From contig NZ_LRFC01000008.1 in assembly GCF_001619875.1 (NCBI RefSeq), forward strand, positions 124,001 through 188,000: a stretch of 64,000 nt of DNA, given 5' to 3'. Source of the stretch: Fictibacillus phosphorivorans (GTDB taxonomy: Bacteria > Bacillota > Bacilli > Bacillales > Fictibacillaceae). The position numbers and the translations under genes were made by a program. Positions within the stretch are counted from its first letter, which is position 1. Each line of letters opens with the position of its first letter. The notes below the pieces were generated by a model, which saw nothing but the letters and a program-made list of their open reading frames with translations, had not been told where the DNA came from and searched no databases. Below are positions 6,289 to 15,408 of the stretch, piece by piece.

Positions 6289-8073
6289 TTAAACGATATA
6301 GCGTTCTTCTTCAAGAAGCTGAACAGCTAGTTCGCGCTTCTTCTTAATCACATTAATAGGTGTATGACGTGTAAGCTTCTTTAAAGCAGACAGCATCATG
6401 CGCAGCATGTCGCCTTCTTCTACCGCAATGATAGATTCTTTTGCGTGAGCTTCAATGCGGTTAAACGCTTCTTGACAATAAACTTCCGTATAAAGAAGCT
6501 TTTGTTTTGCCTTTTCAGCGCCGGATCTTCCGATTGCTTTTTCAGTACGCAATAGGACAGATTCCATGCTGTAAACTTCACTGATGATATCAGCTAAGTT
6601 AGAAAGCACTTCTTGCTCTTGCTCTAACTTAGGTCCGAACTTTTGAACAGCCAAGCCAGCTGTCATCAAGAAGATTTTCTTCGCCATAGAAACTAAGTAC
6701 TTTTCTTGATCCAAGCTTTCCGTCCCTACTTCTATAGGCATCAACATCATTAACTCCTGCTGAAGCTGTGTTGCTTTTTGGATCAATGGCAATTCATTTT
6801 TCATCGCCTTTTTCACAAGCGTTCCAGGAACGAGCAATCGATTAATTTCGTTCGTGCCTTCGAAGATACGGTTAATACGAGAATCACGGTATGCACCCTC
6901 GATTTCATACTCAGACATAAACCCGTATCCGCCATGAATTTGAACGCCTTCATCTACTACATAATCCAGTACTTCTGAAGCTGACACTTTGTTTAATGAA
7001 CATTCAATGGCATACTCAGCGATCGCTTTTGCTAGTTCACGACCATCTTTTTGCTTTTCTTCAGACAATGCCCCAAGGCGATTTTCAAACAAACCAACTG
7101 TTCTGTAAACAGAGCTTTCGGCCGCATACGTTTGTACAGCCATGTTAGCCAGTTTTTCTTGAATCAAGCTGAATGAACTGATTTTGCGTTTAAACTGCTG
7201 GCGTTCGTTCGCATATTTCACTGAAACTTCAAATGCGCGTTTAGCAGCTCCAACACATCCTAAAGCAAGCTTGTAACGACCGATATTTAGAATGTTAAAG
7301 GCGATAAGGTGCCCTTTTCCAGCTTCCCATAACAGGTTTTCTTTTGGAACAGCTACATCTTCTAAGATCAGTGTACGTGTCGAAGAGCTCTTGATCCCCA
7401 TCTTCTTTTCTTCAGGCCCCGTCGAAACACCTGGAAAATCTCGTTCAACGATGAATGCAGAGAATTGCTCTCCGTCAATTTTTGCGTAAACAACGAACAC
7501 ATCAGCAAATGCAGAGTTTGTAATCCATTGCTTTTCTCCGTTTAACACATAATGAGTTCCCTCAGCGTTTAATTTTGCTGTTGTTCTCGCACCAAGCGCA
7601 TCGGATCCAGAACCTGGCTCAGTCAATGCGTAAGCTGCAATTTTTTCACCTGTCGCAAGCTCAGGCAGGTATTTTTTCTTTTGCTCTTCATTTCCAAAAA
7701 GAACGATTGGAAGTGATCCGATTCCTACGTGTGCGCCATAGCTGATAGAAAAGCCGCGGCCGCGTGCGAACTTTTCCGTAATTAAGGAAGAAGAAATCTT
7801 ATCTAATCCAAGTCCACCGTATTCTTCTGGTACATCTGCACCTAAAAGACCTAGCTCTCCTGCTTTTGTTAGGAGCTTGCGGGAAACTTCAAAATTGTGG
7901 TCTTCCATCTTTTCAAGCTGAGGCACCACTTCTTTTACTACAAAATCTTCTGTCGTTTTTGCAATCATAAGGTGTTCTTCAGAAAAATCCTCCGGTGTAT
8001 AAATATCTGCTGCTGTAATGTCTTCAATTAAAAAGCTTCCACCAATGATTTGTTTTTCCGCTGTGTTTGACAT
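6289..8073 (-). CDS. fadE: Acyl-CoA dehydrogenase FadE
   Basis: 594-residue cytoplasmic flavoprotein catalysing the first oxidation of fatty acid beta-oxidation (acyl-CoA to trans-2-enoyl-CoA). The N-terminal helical and middle beta domains span about residues 30-280, with ALTEPGSGSDA at the FAD/substrate site. The second helical domain ends in IHGGYGFMSEYEIEGAYRD and RIFEGTNEIN, which contains the catalytic-type glutamate. A C-terminal extension of about 170 residues makes it longer than classical 380-residue enzymes but matches the Bacillus FadE/YusJ type. It is the last gene of fadN-fadA-fadE, 15 bp after fadA, with a GGAGGAG ribosome site. Regulation is expected from the FadR operator upstream of fadN. 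Confidence 0.95.
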   Translation of the reverse strand: MSNTAEKQIIGGSFLIEDITAADIYTPEDFSEEHLMIAKTTEDFVVKEVVPQLEKMEDHNFEVSRKLLTKAGELGLLGADVPEEYGGLGLDKISSSLITEKFARGRGFSISYGAHVGIGSLPIVLFGNEEQKKKYLPELATGEKIAAYALTEPGSGSDALGARTTAKLNAEGTHYVLNGEKQWITNSAFADVFVVYAKIDGEQFSAFIVERDFPGVSTGPEEKKMGIKSSSTRTLILEDVAVPKENLLWEAGKGHLIAFNILNIGRYKLALGCVGAAKRAFEVSVKYANERQQFKRKISSFSLIQEKLANMAVQTYAAESSVYRTVGLFENRLGALSEEKQKDGRELAKAIAEYAIECSLNKVSASEVLDYVVDEGVQIHGGYGFMSEYEIEGAYRDSRINRIFEGTNEINRLLVPGTLVKKAMKNELPLIQKATQLQQELMMLMPIEVGTESLDQEKYLVSMAKKIFLMTAGLAVQKFGPKLEQEQEVLSNLADIISEVYSMESVLLRTEKAIGRSGAEKAKQKLLYTEVYCQEAFNRIEAHAKESIIAVEEGDMLRMMLSALKKLTRHTPINVIKKKRELAVQLLEEERYIV

Positions 8074-8088
8074 GCTTTCTCCTCCTTA

Positions 8089-9270
8089 TTATCCTACGAG
8101 TTCAAATACGCCGGCTGCACCCATTCCGCCGCCAATGCACATTGTGACAATCCCAAACTGTTCATTACGGCGCTTCATTTCGTGTAAAAGCGTCAGCGTT
8201 AGTTTCGTTCCTGAACACCCAAGCGGATGTCCAAGTGCAATCGCTCCACCATTCACGTTCACCTTTTCTTCTGGCAGGTTCAATTCACGAATCACTTGGA
8301 CGCTTTGTGAAGCAAAGGCTTCGTTTAATTCAAACAATCCAATGTCGGAAAGCTCTAAACCAGCCATCTTTAATGCTTTCGGAATAGCAGCTACAGGACC
8401 TACCCCCATAATGTCTGGAGCTACTCCAGCTACTGCAAAAGAACGGAACTTCAATAAAGGAGTAAGTCCTTCTGCTTCTGCTTTTTCTCTGTTCATCACA
8501 AGAACAGTTGCTGCTCCATCACTTGTTTGCGACGAATTCCCTGCTGTTACAGAACCTGTAGGTGTGAACGCCGGACGCAGCTTGCTAAGAACATCAAGTG
8601 TAGTCCCAGCACGAACGCCTTCATCGACAGATACAGCGATTTCTTTTTCCACAAGCTTTGATTGTTCATCCAACCAGCGTTTCATCACGTGAACGGGAAC
8701 GATCTCATCGTTAAACTTTCCGTCTTTTATAGCAGCTGCAGCTTTTTGGTGACTGCGTACAGCAAATTCATCTTGATCTTGTCTAGAGATGCCAAAGCGC
8801 TTCGCCACTTCTTCTGCTGTATGCCCCATCCCCATATAGTATTGAGGAACCGTTTCTACTAAGTACGGGTTCGGTTTAACAACATGCCCGACTACAGGTA
8901 CAAGACTCATGGATTCTGCGCCGCCAGCAAGGATGGCCTCTGCTGCGCCTAACATAATTTTCTCCGCGCCATATGCAATACTTTGCAGACCAGACGAACA
9001 AAAACGATTGATCGTAATGGCTGGAACTGTTTCAGGCAACCCTGCCCGAGCTCCAATCAGACGAGCCATGTTCATCCCTTGTTCCGCTTCAGGGACAGCA
9101 CATCCAATGATTAAATCATCGATCTCACCGTTATAATCACCTGCACGCTTCAACGTTTCTTTAATCGTTACCGCTGCCAGTTCGTCCGGTCTCATATGTG
9201 CAAAAGAACCTTTTTTTGCTTTCCCAACCGCTGTTCTAGCACCGGCTACTATTACTGCCTCTTTTAACAT
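8089..9270 (-). CDS. fadA: Acetyl-CoA acyltransferase (3-ketoacyl-CoA thiolase) FadA
   Basis: 393-residue thiolase performing the last step of beta-oxidation, cleaving 3-ketoacyl-CoA with CoA to acetyl-CoA and a shortened acyl-CoA. The nucleophilic cysteine is Cys91 in TINRFCSSGLQSIA. The other catalytic elements are NEAFASQ, GGAIALGHPLGCSG (His) and CIGGGMGAAGVFE (second Cys). Length is typical. It sits between fadN and fadE with 15-bp gaps on either side, so it is clearly one operon. The start has an AAGGGGGG ribosome site. Confidence 0.96.
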   Translation of the reverse strand: MLKEAVIVAGARTAVGKAKKGSFAHMRPDELAAVTIKETLKRAGDYNGEIDDLIIGCAVPEAEQGMNMARLIGARAGLPETVPAITINRFCSSGLQSIAYGAEKIMLGAAEAILAGGAESMSLVPVVGHVVKPNPYLVETVPQYYMGMGHTAEEVAKRFGISRQDQDEFAVRSHQKAAAAIKDGKFNDEIVPVHVMKRWLDEQSKLVEKEIAVSVDEGVRAGTTLDVLSKLRPAFTPTGSVTAGNSSQTSDGAATVLVMNREKAEAEGLTPLLKFRSFAVAGVAPDIMGVGPVAAIPKALKMAGLELSDIGLFELNEAFASQSVQVIRELNLPEEKVNVNGGAIALGHPLGCSGTKLTLTLLHEMKRRNEQFGIVTMCIGGGMGAAGVFELVG

Positions 9271-9285
9271 TGAATTCTTCCCCCC

Positions 9286-11682
9286 TTAGTTTCTTAGCGG
9301 CTTGCCTTTTACAAGCATGTGCTGCATTCTTGCCTGGCTTTTCGGTTCTCCTGCTAGACTTAGGAACGCTTCTCTTTCAAGGTCCAGCAGATACTGCTCA
9401 TCTACTAATGTTCCTTCTGGCACTCTTCCTCCAGCTAAAACAAAGGCTAACTTTTTAGCAATTTTCAGATCATGCTCTGAAATATATTGGCTGAAATGCA
9501 TCGTTTGAGCACCAAGTGCAAGCGTTGCATAACCCGCTTCACCTACAACAGGGATTTTCTTTCTAACAGGCGGTGTATAGCCAAGTTCGGCTAGAGCGAG
9601 TACTTGTGTTTTTGCATCATGTAAAAGGTGATCGCCGTTTACAGAGATACTGTCTTCTTTTCGTAAAAAGCCTAACTTTCTAGCTTCTTGAGCGGAAGTT
9701 GATACTTTAGCCATTGCAATCGTTTCGAATGCTTGATTTGCTACCTTTTGCAGATCACCCTTCGAACCTTCTGGCAGCTGTTCTAATAGACGAAGATACA
9801 ATTCTTTGTTTCCGCCTCCGCCTGGAATCAAACCAACACCAGTTTCAACAAGACCCATGTACGTTTCAGATGACATCTGCAGTCTTGCAGCTGGAAGTGA
9901 TACCTCAACACCGCCTCCGAGCGTCATTCCGAAGTTGGCTGCAACAACCGGTTTTGCACTATAGCGAACTCTTGCCATCGCCTGCTGAAATTGTCTGACC
10001 ATCATATCCAGTTCAAAGAAGTTATCATCTTGTGCTTCCATCAAGATAAGCATTAAGTTAGCTCCAACACAGAAGTTCTTTCCTTGGTTCCCGATGACTA
10101 GCCCTTTGTAGTTCTTTTCAACCTCATCGATCGCTTGATGAAGCATCATGATGATTTCAGGTCCAATCGCATTGTTCGGTGAATTGAACTCAAGACCTGC
10201 AATATCATCGCCAAGATCGATTAACGTCGCTCCGCCGTTTTTCGTAATCACGTTGCCTTTTTCTTTTAAACGGCTTAAATGGACTACTTTTTTGTTTTCT
10301 TCAACAGGGAGGTATCTTCCGTGATGATAGTAAGATCGGTCACCTTCTGTTTTTGTATAGAAGGAAGTTTTTTCAGATTGAAGAAGTTCCTCAACCCAAA
10401 CTGGGATTGTTTCCCCTTCTGCTTTCATTCGTTCTATTGATTCCGGCACGCCGATTGCATCCCAGATCTCAAATGGCCCGTGCTCCCAGCCGAATCCCCA
10501 CTTCATCGCCTGATCAATGGCAACAAGATCATCTGCAATCTCATAACACTTTTCTGCCGAATAGAGAAGAACCGGTTTAACGATGTCCCAAAGCAACTTT
10601 CCTGCTCGGTCATCACTGTATAAAAGCGCTTTCACTTTTTGGTTTGTGGTTTTCATTTGTTTTGCGGCTTCAAGTGTTGCTGTTTTCATCTTTGAGCGAG
10701 GCTTGTATTCCAATGTAGATGGATCAAGCTCTAGAATTTCACTTCCTGTTTTACTTCTTTGTTTTAAATAAAATCCTTGACCTGTCTTGCTTCCTGTCCA
10801 CCCTTTATCAACCATTTCATTTAAGAAGTCAGGGATCTCAAAAACTTCTTTTTCTTTTCCATCCACTTGTTCGTAAACATTACGAGCTACGTGAAGGAAC
10901 GTATCCAGACCAACAACATCAAGTGTTCTGAAAGTAGCTGATTTTGGACGACCGATCAGTGGTCCTGTTACAGAATCAACTTCACCAACGCTGTATCCTT
11001 GTTTCAGCATCTCCTGCATCGTAACCATCAACCCGTAAGTTCCAATGCGGTTCGCAATAAAGTTAGGTGTATCTTTTGCTTCAACAACACCTTTACCTAG
11101 TACGTTTTCACCGAAGTTCCGCATGAATTGCACAACTTCTGGTTTCGTATCTTCAGTTGGAATGATTTCGAGTAACTTTAGATATCTTGGCGGATTAAAG
11201 AAATGCGTGCCTAAGAAGTTGGCTTTAAAATCTTCTGATCGCCCTTCAGCCATTGCACGAATAGAGATTCCTGACGTGTTTGAAGTGATAATGCTTCCTG
11301 GCTTGCGGTATTGATCGACTTTTTCAAAAAGCTTTTGTTTTACATCTAAACGTTCTACAACGACTTCAATGATCCAATCAACCTCTTTCAGTTTTTCAAG
11401 ATCATCTGTTAAATTTCCGATCGAGATTAGTTCTAAATTTTCTTTTACTGCCAGTGGAGCCGGCTTTTGCTTCAACAATTTTTGTGTAGCAGATAGGGTG
11501 AATTTGTTTCGGAAAGCAGGATGATCTTCAGTGATCCCTTTCGCTTTTTCCTCTTCACTTAAAGAAGGCGGTACAATATCCAATAGTAATGTTGGTATTC
11601 CGACGTTTGCAAGGTGTGCGGCTATGCCTGATCCCATTACACCAGAACCCAGAACGGCAGCTTTTCGGATTTCACGAGACAA
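9286..11682 (-). CDS. fadN: Fatty acid oxidation complex FadN (3-hydroxyacyl-CoA dehydrogenase / enoyl-CoA hydratase)
   Basis: 798-residue bifunctional enzyme. The N-terminal dehydrogenase begins with the NAD-binding motif AVLGSGVMGSGIAAHLAN (about residues 9-26) and contains NTSGISIRAMAEG and GTHFFNPPRYLKLLEIIP. The C-terminal half (about 490-720) is a crotonase-fold hydratase with GNQGKNFCVGANL and GLVETGVGLIPGGGGNKE. This dehydrogenase-first order is the Bacillus FadN/YusL arrangement, reversed relative to E. coli FadB. It is the first gene of the operon. The start is TTG with an AAAGGAGGA site. The FadR palindrome at 11702-11719 lies 19 bp upstream, so repression relieved by long-chain acyl-CoA is expected. 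Confidence 0.96.
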   Translation of the reverse strand: MSREIRKAAVLGSGVMGSGIAAHLANVGIPTLLLDIVPPSLSEEEKAKGITEDHPAFRNKFTLSATQKLLKQKPAPLAVKENLELISIGNLTDDLEKLKEVDWIIEVVVERLDVKQKLFEKVDQYRKPGSIITSNTSGISIRAMAEGRSEDFKANFLGTHFFNPPRYLKLLEIIPTEDTKPEVVQFMRNFGENVLGKGVVEAKDTPNFIANRIGTYGLMVTMQEMLKQGYSVGEVDSVTGPLIGRPKSATFRTLDVVGLDTFLHVARNVYEQVDGKEKEVFEIPDFLNEMVDKGWTGSKTGQGFYLKQRSKTGSEILELDPSTLEYKPRSKMKTATLEAAKQMKTTNQKVKALLYSDDRAGKLLWDIVKPVLLYSAEKCYEIADDLVAIDQAMKWGFGWEHGPFEIWDAIGVPESIERMKAEGETIPVWVEELLQSEKTSFYTKTEGDRSYYHHGRYLPVEENKKVVHLSRLKEKGNVITKNGGATLIDLGDDIAGLEFNSPNNAIGPEIIMMLHQAIDEVEKNYKGLVIGNQGKNFCVGANLMLILMEAQDDNFFELDMMVRQFQQAMARVRYSAKPVVAANFGMTLGGGVEVSLPAARLQMSSETYMGLVETGVGLIPGGGGNKELYLRLLEQLPEGSKGDLQKVANQAFETIAMAKVSTSAQEARKLGFLRKEDSISVNGDHLLHDAKTQVLALAELGYTPPVRKKIPVVGEAGYATLALGAQTMHFSQYISEHDLKIAKKLAFVLAGGRVPEGTLVDEQYLLDLEREAFLSLAGEPKSQARMQHMLVKGKPLRN

Positions 11683-11701
11683 AATAGTCTTCCTCCTTTA
11701 T

Positions 11702-11719
11702 TGAATGAATACTCATTCA
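11702..11719. promoter_or_regulatory. FadR operator upstream of fadN
   Basis: TGAATGAATACTCATTCA is an 18-bp palindrome that fits the B. subtilis FadR consensus TGAATGAnTAnTCATTCA at every fixed position. It lies between the fadN start and its likely promoter, placed to repress the fadN-fadA-fadE operon when acyl-CoA is absent. Confidence 0.93.
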
Positions 11720-11826
11720 TTTTTTATCCATAAAAAAATTAATCAGCCTATACTCAATATAAAATATATTCAGAATTTTAGCAATAGTTGAGAACTATTT
11801 CTTTTCATTTAGTAAAATTATTAGCT

Positions 11827-11853
11827 AGGGGTCTGTCCCCAGGACAGACCCCT
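11827..11853. repeat. GGGGTCTGTCC palindrome
   Basis: Twelve-bp perfect inverted repeat AGGGGTCTGTCC (11827-11838) with 11842-11853 and a CCA loop. It is much more GC-rich than its surroundings and has no clean T-run. From memory the same palindrome recurs between genes in Bacillaceae genomes, so it is probably a REP-like dispersed element. It lies between fadN's promoter region and the fadM terminator. Confidence 0.65.
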
Positions 11854-11871
11854 GCTCTTCTTTTGCTGTTA

Positions 11872-11906
11872 GCTATCAAAAAAAAGAACCTCATCAAGGT
11901 TCTTTT
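11872..11906 (-). terminator. Terminator after fadM
   Basis: Stem AAAAGAACC (11882-11890) with GGTTCTTTT (11898-11906). A run of T follows on the minus strand. It separates fadM from the fadN promoter region. Confidence 0.85.
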
Positions 11907-11918
11907 GGCTTACATTTC

Positions 11919-12836
11919 TTATTTTCCGAACACACCTTTAAGAACGAATACTACGTTCGCTGGTCGTTCTGCAAGACGTCTCATGAAATAGCCGTACCAG
12001 TCGTTTCCGTATGGCACATAAATACGCATTTTATAACCTTCTTGCATCAATTGATCTTGTCTCTCTACACGGATTCCATATAACATTTGGAATTCAAATT
12101 GATCATACGGAATGTTGTGCTTTTCAACTAGATCCTTTGTAAATTGAATAATTTCATCATCGTGAGTTGCAATGGCTGTATAGTTACCGTTTAGAAGGTG
12201 TGTTTCGATCAACTTTTTAAAGTTATTATCCACATCACTTTTCTCTGGGTACGCAACAGTTTGCGGTTCTTTATAAGCACCTTTTACAAGACGCAGATTC
12301 GGATGATACTCATCCAAGATTTGTACATCTTCTAGAGAACGGTACAAATAAGCTTGGATAACTGTTGAGATATTATCATATTCACTCTTTAAGAGTTTAA
12401 AGATTTCCAATGTCTTTTCACAACGAGAATAGTCTTCCATATCAATTGTAATGAAAACATTATGTTTTTGTGCAGCATCCATAATTTTCCTCATGTTGCT
12501 TAGCACAAGTTCATCACTAATATCTAATCCCATGGAAGTCATTTTTAGAGAAAGCTGTGAATCAAGTTTTTCTTTGCTGATTGCTTTGATTGCTTGAATG
12601 CAATGCTCAGTCATTTCTGCAGCTTCTCGTTCATTGTCAACAAATTCACCAAGATGGTCGATTGTTACTGGCATCCCTTTTTCATTCAATCGCTTAATGG
12701 CAGAAATCGAGCTTTCAAGCGTTGCTCCTGCTACGAAACGACCTGCACCGAAACGAAGACCGTATCTTTTTGCAAGGTTTGTTAACGATTTATTTTTAGC
12801 AAGAAATAAGAAAAAATTGCGCATAAGTTGTTCCAA
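11919..12836 (-). CDS. fadM: Proline dehydrogenase family protein (YusM/FadM-type)
   Basis: 305-residue FAD-dependent PRODH-barrel protein. Family segments include GRFVAGATLESSI near the N-terminus, TIDMEDYSRCEKTL, RLVKGAYKEP, IATHDDEII, FEFQMLYGIR and YVPYGNDWYGYFMRRLAERP near the C-terminus. Characterised relatives oxidise proline to pyrroline-5-carboxylate and pass electrons to the respiratory chain. The start is TTG at 12836, 8 nt from an AGGGGG site (12845-12849). No pyrroline-5-carboxylate dehydrogenase gene is adjacent. It follows the fad operon as in B. subtilis, but a terminator and the FadR site separate it, so it has its own promoter. Confidence 0.88.
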   Translation of the reverse strand: MEQLMRNFFLFLAKNKSLTNLAKRYGLRFGAGRFVAGATLESSISAIKRLNEKGMPVTIDHLGEFVDNEREAAEMTEHCIQAIKAISKEKLDSQLSLKMTSMGLDISDELVLSNMRKIMDAAQKHNVFITIDMEDYSRCEKTLEIFKLLKSEYDNISTVIQAYLYRSLEDVQILDEYHPNLRLVKGAYKEPQTVAYPEKSDVDNNFKKLIETHLLNGNYTAIATHDDEIIQFTKDLVEKHNIPYDQFEFQMLYGIRVERQDQLMQEGYKMRIYVPYGNDWYGYFMRRLAERPANVVFVLKGVFGK

Positions 12837-12967
12837 ATCAATTACCCCCTATTACCTTAAAAAAATTAAAAAAGATTGGTTACATTCTTTCTATGTGTAA
12901 CCGCTTTAAATATATCATTCTTTTTGCGAATATTGTCGATTTTGAAAAATTAAAAATATTTCAAGGA

Positions 12968-12998
12968 TAAAAAAACAGCCCGTTAGACTGCTTTTTTT
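12968..12998 (-). terminator. Terminator after the copD gene
   Basis: Short stem with one G-T pair (AAAAAGCAG/CTGTTTTT on the minus strand) and a 9-nt loop, followed by seven T on the minus strand. It lies about 90 bp past the copD stop and before fadM. Confidence 0.6.
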
Positions 12999-13086
12999 CT
13001 TTGTATATTTTTTGTTATTTATGGAGCTCATCATTTAGGCTGTTCTCAGGTAACATTTAATGCATTTGAAAACTTACATATATCCT

Positions 13087-14172
13087 TTATAAAGATAAAG
13101 AAGACATGACCGCTAAATAAAGTGCGCTCGTTGCTAGAACAGAAGCTGTAATAACTAGCAAAATGCTTCTGTTTCGTTTAACGCTCATAAAGATAGCCGA
13201 AATTAGCAAAACACCAAATGCCAGCCAAACGATGCTCATCATAGAGAAATCAAAAGTGAGTGCTGGGTTCTCACCAGGATTTAAACCTGTGACAACCGTA
13301 AATAATTTGGACGGTTTCTCCATCTGCAGTGTTTCAGCCACGTTATGAGGTGGTGTCTGCTGACTCATAACCGCAGTCGTTACAAAGGCCAAAAACAATA
13401 TAATGCCTTCAGCTTTCATCCACTTTAATAAGCCAGCAGCATTTGCACCTTTTCTTATTTTCTTCTTTAACCAAACACCATTTATCAAGCTATAAAACAC
13501 AATAATTAATAGAAGGATATGCTTGATCAATAAAGCTTGACCATAATTTAGCATATATCCGTTCACATATTCAGGCACAATATAAGACATCAACCATAAT
13601 CCCGCACCAATAACTGTGAACAAGCAGACAAGTGCGAGTGGCGTGAACCATTTGTAAAATGGCAGACTAGGGCCCTCGCCCTTGGTGAAGAAACCGGTCA
13701 CGAGCAATACACCAGACCATATAACCACAGCCAAAAAATGAATGGTGTGTGCTAAGAACCCTAAAGATTCTAAACTTGCAGCATGACTTGAATAACCAAC
13801 TGAAACACCCATTCCTGCTAGTAAAAACAAAGCAAGTCCTGCAAAGAATCTGTCTTCTTGTATATCATTAAATGAGACCATAAAAAATAATAAAACCGAT
13901 ATTCCTGTTAAAAACAGCCATCCTTTACCTACTTCAAAACTAAAAACAATGTTTTGGAAAGTAACCCAATACCCTAGATCTTCTCCTAAGTACATTGTCA
14001 GCCTTAAAAGTTCACCAATTCCAAAGAGTGGTATGAACGCGATCAGTAATAGGATAATCTTTTTTGAAAGATAAATGTCGGGACGCTTTGTATGTGGAAC
14101 AGCATACAGAATAAATGCTCCCATTAGAATAGCAAAACATAAATATAGCAACGTCTTAGCAACAATAAACAT
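13087..14172 (-). CDS. CopD-domain copper resistance/export membrane protein
   Basis: 361-residue integral membrane protein with about nine or ten hydrophobic segments. The core region around GFLAHTIHFLAVVIWSGVLLV is typical of the CopD domain also found at the C-terminus of B. subtilis YcnJ. There is no CopC domain and no obvious signal peptide, so it is the D part alone. Family members are linked to copper uptake or periplasmic copper handling. No other copper gene is nearby and no CopY/CsoR-like operator was seen, so the role rests on family resemblance. The start has a GAAGGAG ribosome site. It appears monocistronic. Confidence 0.75.
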   Translation of the reverse strand: MFIVAKTLLYLCFAILMGAFILYAVPHTKRPDIYLSKKIILLLIAFIPLFGIGELLRLTMYLGEDLGYWVTFQNIVFSFEVGKGWLFLTGISVLLFFMVSFNDIQEDRFFAGLALFLLAGMGVSVGYSSHAASLESLGFLAHTIHFLAVVIWSGVLLVTGFFTKGEGPSLPFYKWFTPLALVCLFTVIGAGLWLMSYIVPEYVNGYMLNYGQALLIKHILLLIIVFYSLINGVWLKKKIRKGANAAGLLKWMKAEGIILFLAFVTTAVMSQQTPPHNVAETLQMEKPSKLFTVVTGLNPGENPALTFDFSMMSIVWLAFGVLLISAIFMSVKRNRSILLVITASVLATSALYLAVMSSLSL

Positions 14173-14259
14173 GTAACAAACTCCTTCACAACGATCTATG
14201 TCTATTGTAGCAGGGAAAAGCGATTGACGAAAAAACTAAGATTGACAATATGAAGAATT

Positions 14260-14311
14260 AAAAAAAAAAGCTGGACCTCGTGACGTATAACGTCGTCACA
14301 AGATCAAGCTT
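14260..14311 (-). terminator. Long hairpin terminator after the 14.4-15.3 kb gene
   Basis: Imperfect stem of 14269-14285 with 14294-14310 (core CTTGTGACG/CGTCACGAG, one G-T pair, outer AGCT pairs). About ten T follow on the minus strand. Confidence 0.82.
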
Positions 14312-14395
14312 CTTAACGTGATCGTATCTATAAATAAAGCTTAACGAGTCTGTATACCTGCACAGTTAGGAATCTACATAGATATCTTTCTTGTA

Positions 14396-15271
14396 TTAAC
14401 GGTTTCCTCTTTGAACGACTTTCGATAAGAATTTAACACCGTCACCGTAGCTGAATTTTCTTGCAGCACGTCTAAATTCCTTTAACCCTTTGCGCGTAAC
14501 GTTAAAATAAGGATCAATAAGACCTTCTTCTTTTAGTTGATTTGCTGTTTCAATCGTAATTGAATGTTGGATTTCTCTCATTTTATGATTAAATTGCTCC
14601 AGGCTGGCGTTTATGACAAACTCTTTTCCTAATAGTTGCACGATGTCTTTTGCATTTGCTGTGTGGGCCGTGTCATCTTCTATGTATTCATCTGTTCCGT
14701 TTTCTTCTTCGTATTCTTCTTCATCTTCCTGTACTGCTTCAGGTTCTAACAATAACGTGATGCGTAAGATTTCTTGTTTAGCTAACACAATCTCTTTTTC
14801 TTTCTGAAGAAGGTAATCGATATAATCTTTCTTGTCCTCTTCATGGAGATCTTCTGTTACTAAGCGATTGATTATTTCATTTTGTACTTGTTTCATTCTT
14901 TTTATTTGTTCTTCATGTGTTAGTAATAGGCGTTCAAGCTCTTCTGCTTCTTTATCTGAAATTGGATCTTCTACCTGAACTTCAACCTCATGCTCATCCT
15001 GTTCAACAAAAGCTTGTTTACTTTTATTTTGAAATGGCAGAACCGATTTCCCCGCTGCTCCGAATGCCTGCAGTGCCTCGTTTACTTTTACATAAAACAA
15101 GCTGCAAATCCCGACCGCGAAAATGGCTAAAATGAATGCCAGCATATCGGAAAAATCAAACGTAAATTTGGTTACCACAATTTTAAACATGAAAACTAAT
15201 GAAAATAGGCTGATTAAAATAATTTTAAACCAATGATTGCGCAGTTTAATTTTCTCATCTGTTGTTCTCAA
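14396..15271 (-). CDS. Membrane-anchored coiled-coil protein of unknown function
   Basis: 291 residues, family not recognised. Visible layout: two N-terminal membrane helices (about residues 14-33 and 40-62); an acidic, strongly helical middle predicted to form coiled coil (about 95-180); a very acidic linker (about 182-205); and a C-terminal basic domain ending TRKGLKEFRRAARKF that looks like a small helical, perhaps winged-helix, module. It could be a membrane-tethered structural or regulatory protein; no catalytic motif was seen. The start is TTG with an AAAGGGGGC site. It lies behind the terminator of the ger operon and ends with its own terminator, so it is monocistronic. Confidence 0.7.
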   Translation of the reverse strand: MRTTDEKIKLRNHWFKIILISLFSLVFMFKIVVTKFTFDFSDMLAFILAIFAVGICSLFYVKVNEALQAFGAAGKSVLPFQNKSKQAFVEQDEHEVEVQVEDPISDKEAEELERLLLTHEEQIKRMKQVQNEIINRLVTEDLHEEDKKDYIDYLLQKEKEIVLAKQEILRITLLLEPEAVQEDEEEYEEENGTDEYIEDDTAHTANAKDIVQLLGKEFVINASLEQFNHKMREIQHSITIETANQLKEEGLIDPYFNVTRKGLKEFRRAARKFSYGDGVKFLSKVVQRGNR

Positions 15272-15360
15272 ATCAATTGCCCCCTTTAAACTCGCTATCC
15301 AATTAAGGAATAACCATATAAATATTCGCTTTTCATTTGTTTTTCTGACCGCGTAATATC

Positions 15361-15404
15361 AACAAAAAATAAACAGCTGTCACCCGGTGGGACAGCTGTT
15401 TATT
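15361..15404 (-). terminator. Terminator of the ger operon
   Basis: Fourteen-bp perfect stem AATAAACAGCTGTC (15368-15381) with 15391-15404 and a 9-nt loop. TTTTTTGTT follows on the minus strand. Confidence 0.92.
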
Positions 15405-15408
15405 CATG

